In this document: positions 1 through 7,261 of the stretch, piece by piece
Position numbering within the stretch: position 1 is the stretch's first letter
Layout: every line of letters begins with the position of its first letter
NCBI GenBank assembly: GCA_902796835.1
Contig: CADBQP010000001.1
Coordinates: 1 to 37,536, forward strand
DNA: 37,536 nt
Reading direction: 5' to 3'
Source of the DNA: an uncultured Bacteroidales bacterium
GTDB taxonomy: Bacteria > Bacteroidota > Bacteroidia > Bacteroidales > Bacteroidaceae
Made by a program: the position numbers and the translations under genes
Notes under the pieces: model-generated
Databases searched by the model: none
What the model was told of the DNA's origin: nothing
Seen by the model: only the letters and a program-made list of their open reading frames with translations

Positions 1-879
1 GGTGATGCTCTTAATGGTGTTGATGGCCGATATGGCGTCGGCTCCGGCAAAATAGGCCCCCATGGCGGGCTGGTCCATCTTGGTGATGTTGGGCGTCATT
101 TTTGGGATGACGGGTATCTTCACCGCGCGCTTCACGTATGAGGTGTAGAACGTCACGAGCTCGGCGTTCTGGCCCACGTCGCTTCCCATGCCCGTGAGTC
201 GCATCTGGGGACACGAGAAGTTGAGCTCCACGGCGTCGCATCCGGCCGCTTCGGCCATGCGGGCCAGCTCAATCCATTGCTCCTCGGTCTGGCCCATGAT
301 GGAGGCCACCACGATTTTCGAGGGATAATGCTGCTTGAGGCGGTGCAGTATGTCGAAGTCCACCTCGGCAGGGTTTTCGCTGAGCTGCTCCATGTTGCGA
401 AAGCCCACGAAGGGATTGCCCACGGCGTCGAAGCGGGGCGACACCTCGCGGATTTCCTGCAGGCAGATGGTTTTGTAGAACACACCGGCCCAGCCCATGT
501 CGAAGGCGCGTGCCACCATTTCGTAGTTTGTACACACGGCCGAGGAGGCCAGGAAGAATGGGCTTTCACACTTGAGCCCGCAGAAGTCTATTTCGAGCGA
601 GGGCAGCTCGGTGTGTGGCTCGTCCTGCACCTTGCTGGCTGCGCGAAAGAGCTCGCGGATGCGAATGGGGCGGTCAAAGTGTATGCAGGCCTGCTCGGCG
701 CGTTCCAGGTCGTCGTCGGTGCATGGGGCAATCCAGCGCCATATTTCGCGGGCGTTGTCGAATCGGATGGCACGCAGGGCGCGGCCCACATTGCCACGGC
801 CGGCAGCGCGCGTGCAGGGAGCGTCCTGGCACAGCAGGCAGCGGGCGGCTTCTTCGGAGAGGTGGAGCTGTCGTTTCAT
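1..879 (-). CDS. preA: NAD-dependent dihydropyrimidine dehydrogenase subunit PreA, partial
   Basis: Reading the minus strand from the ATG at 879 gives 293 codons that stay open to the window edge, so the C-terminus is missing. Family knowledge: PreA is the FMN subunit that reduces uracil and thymine to dihydropyrimidines with NADH, usually partnered by PreT. What shows it is a dihydroorotate-dehydrogenase-like barrel with the active-site stretch ELNFSCPQM (Cys at about residue 223), followed by GMGSDVGQNAELV and KMTPNITKMD, and ending in AAINTIKSIT-type sequence. The N-terminus carries a cysteine cluster, C14-x2-C17-x4-C22. Relatives, from memory, have a fourth cysteine in an ACP motif; here that position is Ala26. 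The expected C-terminal ferredoxin domain would lie outside the window. The start overlaps the stop of a small upstream ORF as ATGA. preT is not visible. Confidence 0.88.
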   Translation of the reverse strand, partial: MKRQLHLSEEAARCLLCQDAPCTRAAGRGNVGRALRAIRFDNAREIWRWIAPCTDDDLERAEQACIHFDRPIRIRELFRAASKVQDEPHTELPSLEIDFCGLKCESPFFLASSAVCTNYEMVARAFDMGWAGVFYKTICLQEIREVSPRFDAVGNPFVGFRNMEQLSENPAEVDFDILHRLKQHYPSKIVVASIMGQTEEQWIELARMAEAAGCDAVELNFSCPQMRLTGMGSDVGQNAELVTFYTSYVKRAVKIPVIPKMTPNITKMDQPAMGAYFAGADAISAINTIKSIT

Positions 880-1079
880 AGCGGTGGAGTGAGTTTCGTG
901 GAAGAGAGGCGAGCTTGGCGCCGCCGCTGCCGCGCGGGGGCAGGGCAGGCAGCTCTGTATATTTTTAATAAATCGAATGTCGTGCGCCCAAGGCCCGGGT
1001 GGCTCTCGGGGCTGCGCTCCTGCCGGTTGGCCTTCAGCCAGCGGCAAAAATCAGGAGCACCCTGCCACAGGGCGGCCAT
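876..1079 (-). CDS. possible small protein coupled to preA
   Basis: A 67-codon ORF begins at an ATG 13 bases downstream of a TATCTTTG promoter-like box. It ends in a TGA that overlaps the preA ATG as ATGA, the arrangement typical of translational coupling. The product is basic, with Trp- and Cys-containing sequence (MAALWQGAPDFCRWLKANRQ at the start) and an Arg-rich middle. No signal peptide or membrane segment is visible. I recognise no family. It may be a true small protein, a leader peptide or chance; position favours reality, while the low-complexity Arg/Ala/Pro-rich second half argues for chance. Confidence 0.35.
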   Translation of the reverse strand: MAALWQGAPDFCRWLKANRQERSPESHPGLGRTTFDLLKIYRAACPAPARQRRRQARLSSTKLTPPL

Positions 1080-1092
1080 GGGATGCTGACGG

Positions 1093-1100
1093 CAAAGATA
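1093..1100 (-). promoter_or_regulatory. candidate -7 box for the preA transcript
   Basis: On the minus strand the sequence is TATCTTTG, a match to the Bacteroidetes TAnnTTTG element. No clear -33 TTTG is seen at the usual 19-21 base spacing. Transcription would start just ahead of the small ORF at 1079. Confidence 0.45.
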
Positions 1101-1501
1101 GTCAATGATTTTGTTTCAGAGCCACATCGCCGCCGCTTTTTGACGACCATGGAACTGCGCGTTGCAACTTTGTCCGTGTTGTTGTGGGCGGGCGGCCCGA
1201 AAAACTTGCCGAGGCCACCCCGCATGTCGTATCTTTGCATCAGGAAACGGGAGAGAAAACATCTCGCATGCTTCATCCAAAAAAAGTTCTATGACACGAT
1301 TTCATCTCATTCACCCAGCCTTGCTTCCACCTTGGCAGCGCTTCGTGCTGGCTCGCCTTCTCTTTCCGCTCCTTGTGGTGTGGCTCTTCACTGCTGCCGC
1401 CCCATATAATATTAATGAGTGTTCACCTCAGCGTGCGAGCCGTGCAGCCGGCGCCGAAGCCTCTACGATGGGCAGCAGGGCGCAAAAACCTTTTATCAGT
1501 T
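1101..1501. other. intergenic region between preA and the HU-related gene
   Basis: About 400 bases separate the divergent preA and HU-related transcripts. Apart from the promoter-like boxes at 1093 and 1206-1237, I see no RNA gene, strong hairpin or repeat. An ORF starting near 1291 has a hydrophobic opening but runs on in a frame that conflicts with the HU-related gene, so I did not call it. If the 1230 box is the promoter, the HU-related gene has a leader of roughly 260 bases. Confidence 0.5.
1206..1237 (+). promoter_or_regulatory. candidate promoter of the HU-related gene
   Basis: TTG at 1206-1208 and TATCTTTG at 1230-1237 are separated by 21 bases, close to the Bacteroidetes TTTG-N19-21-TAnnTTTG pattern. 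The start codon lies about 265 bases downstream, so either the leader is long or another promoter exists. Confidence 0.5.
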
Positions 1502-1939
1502 ATGTTAAAGTACAAAGTAATCCCTCGAAAGAATCCTCAGACGGGCGAGTTCCTCTACTATGGCGCCCTGGCCCCCGTCACTCCGCTCACCCAGGAAGAC
1601 GTGGCCACGGCCATCGAACTGTCCACCACCGTGACGCGCCACGACATCAAGGCAGTGCTCTCGGCCCTTCAGGAGCAAATCATTACGGCCCTGCGCGACA
1701 ACAAATCAGTGCGCCTGGGCGATCTGGGCAGTTTCCGCCCCACGATCTCTTCCAAGGGCGTCGATTCTGGCGAGCTCTTCCGCACGAGCCACATCAAGTG
1801 CATTCGCGTGCGCTTCGTGCCCAGTGCGAAAATGGGTTTCGAGCTCTCGCCCAAGAATCCCAATGTGCGTTTCCAGCAGGAGACGTCCGCCTCGGCCGAC
1901 GAGGGCGATGGCAATGGCCACTCCGCCTCGGGCAATTAA
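1502..1939 (+). CDS. HU-related DNA-binding protein (Bacteroidetes type)
   Basis: The 145-residue product is a histone-like protein of the HU-related family found in Bacteroidetes. These bind and bend chromosomal DNA as nucleoid proteins. The opening MLKYKVIPRKNPQTGEFLYY is typical of that family rather than of classical HU. It is followed by a helical segment, VTRHDIKAVLSALQEQIITA (residues 45-64), and the HU-like turn VRLGDLGSFRP (70-80). The tail after residue 120 is acidic, Gly/Ser-rich and probably disordered. I chose the ATG at 1502 because an in-frame upstream extension to 1373 has no family resemblance. The gene stands alone with its own promoter candidate and a strong terminator just downstream. 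Confidence 0.85.
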   Translation: MLKYKVIPRKNPQTGEFLYYGALAPVTPLTQEDVATAIELSTTVTRHDIKAVLSALQEQIITALRDNKSVRLGDLGSFRPTISSKGVDSGELFRTSHIKCIRVRFVPSAKMGFELSPKNPNVRFQQETSASADEGDGNGHSASGN

Positions 1940-1967
1940 AGGGTAAAGTTACATTTTAAGCATGGCA

Positions 1968-2007
1968 GGGCGCCGCGAGTCAGCAATGGCTCGGGCGCCC
2001 TTTTTTT
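1968..2007 (+). terminator. rho-independent terminator after the HU-related gene
   Basis: GGGCGCC at 1968-1974 pairs with GGCGCCC at 1994-2000, and inner CGAG/CTCG pairs extend the stem. Seven T residues follow at 2001-2007. It lies between the convergent HU-related and alcohol dehydrogenase genes. Confidence 0.8.
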
Positions 2008-2077
2008 GTGGCTTCATGCTTCGGCCGGCAGCCTGGTAGCGGCCCGCCGCAGGCACGAAGGTTGTGTGAAAGCCGGG

Positions 2078-3241
2078 TTAGAGGCTGTCGATGAGTATCT
2101 GCCTGATGTCGGCCTCCGAGAGCGGGGCATAGGCTTTGTCGAGGCCCTCGTTCTGGGCAATGTGGCGGGCCATTTCGTCGATGCGGCTCTCGTCGATGCC
2201 CACCTCGCGCAGGTGCATCGGAATGCCTATGCTCTCAAAGAAGGCATAGGTTGCGTCGATGGCCCGAATGGCAATTTGCTCCTTGGGCAGGGCGGGGTCT
2301 ATGCCGAAGACATTGACGCCATACTTCACAAAGCGGTCCATTGTGCGTTCGCTCAAGATGTGGCGCATCCATCGCGGAGTGATGATGGCCAGGCCCTCGC
2401 CGTGGGTGATGTCGTAGTAGGCGCTCAGGGCGTGCTCAATGCCGTGGCAGGGCCAGCCCGACTGGCTGTTGCCCAGCGACAGTATGCCGTTGCAGCCATA
2501 CGTGCAGCAGAGCATCATCTCGGCGCGCGCCGTATAGTCCTCGGGGTTGTCGAGACATTTGCGGGTGTTCACCATGAGGCTCTTGAGCATCGATTCGCAG
2601 AAGCCGTCGTTGAGCAGCGTAGTGTCGGCAGCGAAATATTGCTCAATGGTGTGGTTCATGGCGTCGGCACATCCGGCTGCCGTCTGCCTGGCCGACACGC
2701 TAAAGGTATATTCCGGGTCGAGAATGGAGCACACGGGGAAGAGAAGGGGGTCCATGTAGCCAATCTTGTCGTTCGTCTCGGTGCGCGAAATCACACCGCC
2801 GCAGTCATATTCCGAGCCTGTGGCGGCCAGCGTAATCACGTCGACAATGGGCAGGGCGGCCTGTGCCTTCACCTTATAGGTGATGAGGTCCCAGGGGTCG
2901 CCCTCATATTTTGCGCCAGCGGCAATGGCTTTCGAGCAGTCGAGCACGGAACCGCCGCCCACCGCGAGAATGACATCGACCTCGTGGGCCTTGCACAGGC
3001 GAACGCCCTCGAGCACACTGGGGTCGTATTTGGGGTTGGGCTGAATGCCCGGAAGCTCCACAATCTCGAAGCCACTGAGCAGTTGCCTCACGCTGTCGTA
3101 GAGCCCAATTTTCTTGATGCTGCCGCCGCCATAGGCAAGCAACACGCGGCGTCCCAGCGGGCGCATCACCTCGGGTAGCTTCTCGATGGAGCCCTTTCCG
3201 AAAATCAGGCGCGTGGGAGTCATGTAGTCAAAGTTTTGCAT
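2078..3241 (-). CDS. iron-containing alcohol dehydrogenase
   Basis: The 387-residue protein belongs to the group III iron-dependent alcohol dehydrogenases, closest in feel to the butanol dehydrogenase/YqhD branch, which interconverts aldehydes and alcohols with NAD(P)H. The nucleotide-binding loop is AVGGGSVLDCSKAIAAG near residue 95. The four metal ligands are all present: Asp and His in CADAMNH, then two His in CHGIEHALSAYYDITHGEG. Length is normal. It appears monocistronic, flanked by terminators, with a TAACTTTG-type box about 55 bases upstream. A second, diverged member lies at 35113-36288. The physiological substrate cannot be told from sequence; fermentative reduction of short aldehydes is the usual role. 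Confidence 0.9.
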   Translation of the reverse strand: MQNFDYMTPTRLIFGKGSIEKLPEVMRPLGRRVLLAYGGGSIKKIGLYDSVRQLLSGFEIVELPGIQPNPKYDPSVLEGVRLCKAHEVDVILAVGGGSVLDCSKAIAAGAKYEGDPWDLITYKVKAQAALPIVDVITLAATGSEYDCGGVISRTETNDKIGYMDPLLFPVCSILDPEYTFSVSARQTAAGCADAMNHTIEQYFAADTTLLNDGFCESMLKSLMVNTRKCLDNPEDYTARAEMMLCCTYGCNGILSLGNSQSGWPCHGIEHALSAYYDITHGEGLAIITPRWMRHILSERTMDRFVKYGVNVFGIDPALPKEQIAIRAIDATYAFFESIGIPMHLREVGIDESRIDEMARHIAQNEGLDKAYAPLSEADIRQILIDSL

Positions 3242-3292
3242 GAATGGAATGTTTTAGATGTGTGAAAGAAATTTTCTTCGGTTTTGTTTCTG

Positions 3293-3300
3293 CAAAGTTA
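3293..3300 (-). promoter_or_regulatory. candidate -7 box of the alcohol dehydrogenase gene
   Basis: The minus strand reads TAACTTTG here, matching TAnnTTTG, 52 bases upstream of the ATG. The -33 region is not clear. Confidence 0.45.
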
Positions 3301-3398
3301 GCGATTTCCTTCTTGACGTGGCGCCTGCCACGGCTTTTTTCCCGGGGCGGCCGTCCCCCTTGGGCTGCGGTTTTTTTAGGGCGCTCGTCTGGAGTGAG

Positions 3399-3439
3399 AA
3401 AACGCCGTTCGGAGCACGGAGGTGCTAATCCGAACGGCG
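3399..3439 (-). terminator. terminator of the PepSY-like gene pair
   Basis: CGCCGTTCGG (3403-3412) and CCGAACGGCG (3430-3439) are perfect inverted repeats, extended inside by AGCAC/GTGCT. On the minus strand the stem is followed by TTTT. It lies about 50 bases after the stop of the PepSY-like gene ending at 3488. Confidence 0.85.
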
Positions 3440-3487
3440 GCTGTTGATAAAGGGGTGAAGTCGCGCCTTGGGGCACGCTCCGGTTGA

Positions 3488-3940
3488 TTATGGCATAACT
3501 TGTCCTGTAGCAGAGAGCCTGACGTAGGTGTCGGGCGAGCCGGCCTTGTCGAGCTCTATGAGGTAATAGCTTTCCGAAGGTGTCTCGATGAGGTCGCAAT
3601 CGTCAATGTAGCGGTCGGGATAGTTGGCAGCCAGATAGCTCTGCACGGCTTCGGGCAGCTGGGTGGGCAGCAGGTCGGTTTCGCTGCGGTGCCACGTGCC
3701 GTCGGGCTGGAACCAGGCGTCCACCTCGTTTTGCTCCACAAAGAAGTCGGCCTTGTAGTAGCCGCGGTCTCTTTCCCACTTCACGAATTTTGCGGCCGCA
3801 TAGCGCGAGGTAAAGGCCGTCATCACAGCCTGGGGCACCTCTGAGGCGCTGATGTCGTCGTCGTCGTCGCTGCACGAGGTGAGCCACACCGAGGGGAGGG
3901 CCACCATCAGGGCGAGCAGCATCAGGAGTCTCTTTTTCAT
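3488..3940 (-). CDS. PepSY-like lipoprotein (first of two paralogs)
   Basis: This 150-residue protein starts with a lipoprotein signal peptide whose lipobox is LTSC (Cys23), followed by an acidic SDDDDD stretch that would be the mature N-terminus. It then carries a PepSY-like (DUF2874) domain: ASEVPQAVMTAFTSRY and a second similar half starting near LPEAVQSYLAANYPD, each followed by strands. Such proteins are small periplasmic or surface lipoproteins of unknown function, common in Bacteroidetes. It follows the paralog at 3968-4405 after 27 bases, so the two are probably cotranscribed. The strong terminator downstream closes the unit. No partner enzyme is adjacent. Confidence 0.8.
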   Translation of the reverse strand: MKKRLLMLLALMVALPSVWLTSCSDDDDDISASEVPQAVMTAFTSRYAAAKFVKWERDRGYYKADFFVEQNEVDAWFQPDGTWHRSETDLLPTQLPEAVQSYLAANYPDRYIDDCDLIETPSESYYLIELDKAGSPDTYVRLSATGQVMP

Positions 3941-3967
3941 TGTTCTTGCTTTTTAAGGGGGTAATGA

Positions 3968-4405
3968 TTAATTGTCTACGTCGATGAGCTGAAACTTGGA
4001 GTTGAATTCAAGGTCGAGCCCGTTCGACAGGTCTACGTCATATCCGCGGCGGTCGCGCTCAATCTTGGTGACCACGGCATCGGGATAGGTTTTCTTGACA
4101 AAAGCCATGATGGGATGGGGCACGAGGGCGGCGGGCACGCCGGTGTGCATGCAGTCGATTTCAACCCATTGTCCTTTTGAGTCGAACTCTATCTTTGTGC
4201 CGTCGCTGAAGACTACGTCGTAGTGGCGGCGCACCCATTCCATTTCTTGTTTCACCAGCAGAATCTGCTTGCCGGCAAAGTGTTTCTGAACGATGGTTTG
4301 TGCCTCTTTGGGCAGTTGGGCCTGAGTCTGGGCGTTGCAGCCTGTGGCTGGCATGAGCATCATTGCGGCGAGGGCCAGCAGGCCGAGGATTTTTGATCTT
4401 TTCAT
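3968..4405 (-). CDS. PepSY-like lipoprotein (second paralog, first in transcript)
   Basis: The 145-residue product has a signal peptide ending in ATGC (Cys23), then a PepSY-like (DUF2874) domain with two repeats. The first runs from LPKEAQTIVQKHF and the second from PHPIMAFVKKTYPD; each is followed by short beta strands such as YDVVFSDGTKIEFDSKGQW and YDVDLSNGLDLEFNSK. Both halves have this characteristic 'DGTxIEFDxxGxW' pattern. Function is unknown. A promoter candidate at 4464-4494 fits it as the first gene of a two-gene unit with 3488-3940. Compared with its paralog, it lacks the acidic tract behind the lipobox. Confidence 0.8.
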   Translation of the reverse strand: MKRSKILGLLALAAMMLMPATGCNAQTQAQLPKEAQTIVQKHFAGKQILLVKQEMEWVRRHYDVVFSDGTKIEFDSKGQWVEIDCMHTGVPAALVPHPIMAFVKKTYPDAVVTKIERDRRGYDVDLSNGLDLEFNSKFQLIDVDN

Positions 4406-4463
4406 AATTTTTTTTTTAAGGGGTTAGTGATTTAAAGATTGTCTGATGTCGTTTCCGACGCTG

Positions 4464-4494
4464 CAAATGTATGGTTTTGCCAAGTGCAGGCCAA
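4464..4494 (-). promoter_or_regulatory. promoter of the PepSY-like pair
   Basis: On the minus strand TTGG (4494-4491) is followed after 19 bases by TACATTTG (4471-4464). This matches the Bacteroidetes -33/-7 layout well. The ATG at 4405 is about 60 bases downstream. Confidence 0.6.
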
Positions 4495-4601
4495 TGTTTT
4501 TTTGTTACGATTGTGTTACAATTGCGCGAGCGCTCTTTTTTTTGCTTTGCAGGCGCGATATAGCTTGCTCGCGGCTTTGTAGCCTGCCGTTGCGACACAA
4601 T

Positions 4602-4647
4602 AAAAAACAGACACCGCCCCGAACCACAAGGCTCGGGGCGGTGTCTG
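4602..4647 (-). terminator. terminator of the M23 peptidase gene
   Basis: A 15-base perfect stem (4608-4622 with 4633-4647, core ACACCGCCCCGA/TCGGGGCGGTGT) has a 10-base loop. It is followed on the minus strand by TTTTTTA. It sits 19 bases after the stop codon at 4666. Confidence 0.9.
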
Positions 4648-4665
4648 TCTGAATTATCTTCAGCA

Positions 4666-5571
4666 TTAATATCTCAGGATTTGGCCTGGCCTTATTTTGG
4701 GCTTGCGTCCCAGGCTGTTGTTGCCTATGAGTTGCTTTTGGTTGATGCCCAGTTTTTTGGCGATGCTGTATATGGTGTCGCCTTTCTTCACTTTGTAGTA
4801 GTGACCAGCGTTGCGAGCCACGTCGCGCCCTTTGCCCTTGCTGCCGCTCTGAGCGGCCACGGCTTGTGCCTGGCTGGCGCGGTTGGCTCCGCGGCGATAC
4901 ACATAGAAGTCGCCCGTCACGTCTTGGTTCGGAAAGTCGAATAGCAGCTTGGGGTCGATGGCTTCGCTGAGCAGTCGCGTTTCGAAGTGTAGGTGGGAGC
5001 CATAGGAGCGGCCCGTGTTTCCGCCCAGGCCGATGACGTCGCCGGCTTTCACCTCAGCATTGGGCTCTACGAGTCGTTTCGACAGGTGTCCGTAGAGGGT
5101 TTCAAGTCCGTTGGGGTGGCGAATGACGACGAAGTGGCCGTATCCGCTGCCCTGAAAGGTCGACACGCGCACTTTGCCGTCGAAGGCTGCGCGAATAGTG
5201 TCGCCAGTATAGACTTTGATGTCTATGCCGCGGTGTTGGCGCCTGAAGGCGGGGCGGTATCCAAAGTGGCTGGTGATGTTGCGGCTGGGGGTGGGCATGC
5301 AGAAGTCGCGAAGGTCTATCTTGAAGCTGTCGGGCATTTCTATACCGCGATAGGGGTGGGCCATCGTGGTGTTCCACGCGTCTTCATAGAGCTCCTCGGA
5401 GAGGTCGTTGTCTTCGCGGTCGATGAGCCGCTGTATGGTGACAGAATCAACCGCCTTGAGACGGCGGTCTATGGGGGCCTGTTCGGCTATGAGGTCTTGG
5501 GCCGCGACTCCTTGCCAAGCGAGCATGAGGCTTAGCAGCGCAAGGAGGCGGTGTGTATGCTTGATTGTCAT
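4666..5571 (-). CDS. M23 family metallopeptidase with C-terminal LysM
   Basis: The 301-residue protein is a secreted peptidoglycan endopeptidase of the lysostaphin/M23 family. A signal peptide covers residues 1-24 (cleavage after GVAA). The peptidase domain spans about 95-210. Its zinc ligands are visible as H113 and D117 in HRGID and the HLHFE motif (H193, H195), with H162 in YGHLS. A LysM peptidoglycan-binding module follows at 257-301 (YYKVKKGDTIYSIAKKLG... RPGQILRY). A Ser/Gly/Lys linker joins the two. All catalytic residues are intact, so it is probably an active wall hydrolase acting in the periplasm. It stands alone, with its own terminator and a -7-like box upstream. Confidence 0.92.
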   Translation of the reverse strand: MTIKHTHRLLALLSLMLAWQGVAAQDLIAEQAPIDRRLKAVDSVTIQRLIDREDNDLSEELYEDAWNTTMAHPYRGIEMPDSFKIDLRDFCMPTPSRNITSHFGYRPAFRRQHRGIDIKVYTGDTIRAAFDGKVRVSTFQGSGYGHFVVIRHPNGLETLYGHLSKRLVEPNAEVKAGDVIGLGGNTGRSYGSHLHFETRLLSEAIDPKLLFDFPNQDVTGDFYVYRRGANRASQAQAVAAQSGSKGKGRDVARNAGHYYKVKKGDTIYSIAKKLGINQKQLIGNNSLGRKPKIRPGQILRY

Positions 5572-5628
5572 TAAGTTTTGGGGGCTTTCTTCTTTAGGTT
5601 AGCAGAGCGTTTTGCTCATTCACGTTTG

Positions 5629-5636
5629 CAAAATTA
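5629..5636 (-). promoter_or_regulatory. candidate -7 box of the M23 peptidase gene
   Basis: The minus strand reads TAATTTTG, matching TAnnTTTG, 58 bases upstream of the ATG at 5571. No convincing -33 element is seen. Confidence 0.4.
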
Positions 5637-5784
5637 CGAAAATTGGCGCAAACTGACGCACTTTATTGCTTAAAAAATCATAAAAAGTCATAATCCGACG
5701 CCTTTTCTGTGTCCCTGCCCCTTGCGGTCGCCGCGCTGGTTTCAACGGCCTGCCCGCCGGTTTTTGCAAGGTCGGCGCTGGTGG

Positions 5785-7173
5785 CTACGGGGCGGGCTGC
5801 CGCTGCAGTGGGGCGAGCCTTCCTTGGTCGATGAGGTGCAGGATGAGTTCGCCGAAGAGCGTGTTGGCCCATGCAAACCAGGGGCGGGTGAAGCGGGCGG
5901 CGTCGTCTTTGTGGAAGGCTTCGTGCATGAAGTGTGTCTCGGCGTCGGTGGTGAGCAGCTGTTCGAGGCATTGGTCTATTTCCGCCTCGTCGGTGCTGGT
6001 CATGGCCTGCATGATGATGCTCATGGGCCAGACGTAGTCCATCCCCACGTGCGGTCCGCCAATGCCACAGCCGGCTTGTCCGCCGAAGTAGTAGGGGTTG
6101 TCGCTGCTCAGCACGTAGCGGCGCGTGTTCTGGTATATGGTGTCGCTCAGCGGCACGTCGGCAATGTAGGGCAGCGAGAGCAGCGAGGGAATGTTGGCGT
6201 CGTCCATGAGCAGGTGGTTGCCATATCCGTCGACCTCGAAGGCATAGATGGTGCCGTGTTTGGGCGTTTTCACGATGGCATGTTTTTTCAGCGCTTCTTC
6301 TACCGTGGCGGCCAGCCTCTGGCAGCTGTCGGCCAGCAAGGTTAGGCCGTTGACTTGGCGCACGATGTCGGCCGTTTTGCGCAGCACGCTGGCTGCCATG
6401 AAGTTGTCGGGTATGAGGAAGGGGAAAATGGTGGCGTCGTCGCTGGCGCGGAAGCTCGAGGCAATGAGTCCGCAGGGGCGTGCGGGATGTCCCTTTCCGC
6501 GGTTCGACTGTGTGTCGTGCATGCGGTCGGTCACGCGCATGAATTCGTAGCTGCTTTGGCCATATCGCTGCTGCTCGGTCATGGTGTGCAGAATAGTGCG
6601 CACGGCTTTTATCCACAGGGTGTCGAAGGGGGTAGTGTCGGCCGTGGCGGCATAGTATCCGTGGGCCAGTCGCAGGGGATAGCAGAGCGAATTGAGCTCA
6701 TATTTCCGTTCAAACACGCCCCGGCGCATCTCCGTTTCGTCGGTGCTCCAGCTGGGGCTCATGGCCGCCGTGTCCTGGCAGAAGGCGTTGGCATAGGGGT
6801 CGATGAGCAGGCTGCGGAATTGGCGCCGCAGCAGTCCGCACACCAATTGGCGCAGCCTCGCGTCGCGTGAGAGGAAGCGCAGGTAGGGCCACACTTGTGC
6901 GCTGCTGTCGCGCAGCCAAAGGGCCGCTATGTCGCCGGTGATGACAAAGGTGTCGTCTTCGCCCCAAAGGGGCACGGTGGTGTCGAGCGTGTTGGGCAGG
7001 CACTGGGCAAACATCCGGGCCAGCCGCGGGCGTGTGAGCAGCGGGGTGGTTTGTGCAATGCACTCTTCTACGGCCTCAGAGCTGAAGCATCGCTCTGCGA
7101 CCCGGGGGCGCTGACCCGCGGCGTCGGCAGCACAAAGAAAAGCCGCAAGAAAAATGGCAATAAACTTTTTCAT
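5785..7173 (-). CDS. glycoside hydrolase family 125 (exo-alpha-1,6-mannosidase)
   Basis: The 462-residue product matches GH125, which removes non-reducing terminal alpha-1,6-linked mannose from N-glycan or yeast-mannan type substrates. A signal peptide covers residues 1-20. The diagnostic block is TGDIAALWLRDSSAQVWPY at about 79-97. The FRASDDATIFPFLIPDN segment matches the region of the general acid Asp, and the C-terminal MHEAFHKDD...TRPWFAWANTLF block carries the presumed catalytic base. I chose the ATG at 7173 rather than the longer ORF start because it opens the signal peptide. It follows the DUF3089 gene after 88 bases on the same strand and may be cotranscribed. No SusC/SusD pair is near, so this is not a typical polysaccharide utilisation locus. 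Confidence 0.9.
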   Translation of the reverse strand: MKKFIAIFLAAFLCAADAAGQRPRVAERCFSSEAVEECIAQTTPLLTRPRLARMFAQCLPNTLDTTVPLWGEDDTFVITGDIAALWLRDSSAQVWPYLRFLSRDARLRQLVCGLLRRQFRSLLIDPYANAFCQDTAAMSPSWSTDETEMRRGVFERKYELNSLCYPLRLAHGYYAATADTTPFDTLWIKAVRTILHTMTEQQRYGQSSYEFMRVTDRMHDTQSNRGKGHPARPCGLIASSFRASDDATIFPFLIPDNFMAASVLRKTADIVRQVNGLTLLADSCQRLAATVEEALKKHAIVKTPKHGTIYAFEVDGYGNHLLMDDANIPSLLSLPYIADVPLSDTIYQNTRRYVLSSDNPYYFGGQAGCGIGGPHVGMDYVWPMSIIMQAMTSTDEAEIDQCLEQLLTTDAETHFMHEAFHKDDAARFTRPWFAWANTLFGELILHLIDQGRLAPLQRQPAP

Positions 7174-7177
7174 GCGG

Positions 7178-7185
7178 CAAATATA
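7178..7185 (-). promoter_or_regulatory. -7-like box immediately before the GH125 start
   Basis: The minus strand reads TATATTTG ending five bases before the ATG at 7173. If it works as a promoter, the mRNA would be leaderless or nearly so. There is no clear -33 element, so it may be chance in an AT-rich stretch. Confidence 0.3.
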
Positions 7186-7261
7186 ACTTTTTTTTCTTGA
7201 AAACGTATGGGCCGTGCTGAGCGATTTGAGCGCAGAGATGGCTACGTGTATGGGCCTGCGC

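Noticed and set aside
1291-1959. ORF with hydrophobic N-terminus before the HU-related gene
   Set aside because: It continues through the HU-related gene in another frame and turns into Arg/Pro-rich noise; the HU-related frame is well supported.
2006-3178. Long plus-strand ORF of 390 codons
   Set aside because: It is the antisense shadow of the Fe-alcohol dehydrogenase, whose minus-strand product has clear family motifs. High GC leaves antisense frames open.
4416-4652. Small ORFs on both strands upstream of the PepSY-like pair
   Set aside because: They overlap a promoter and a terminator and have no family-like sequence.
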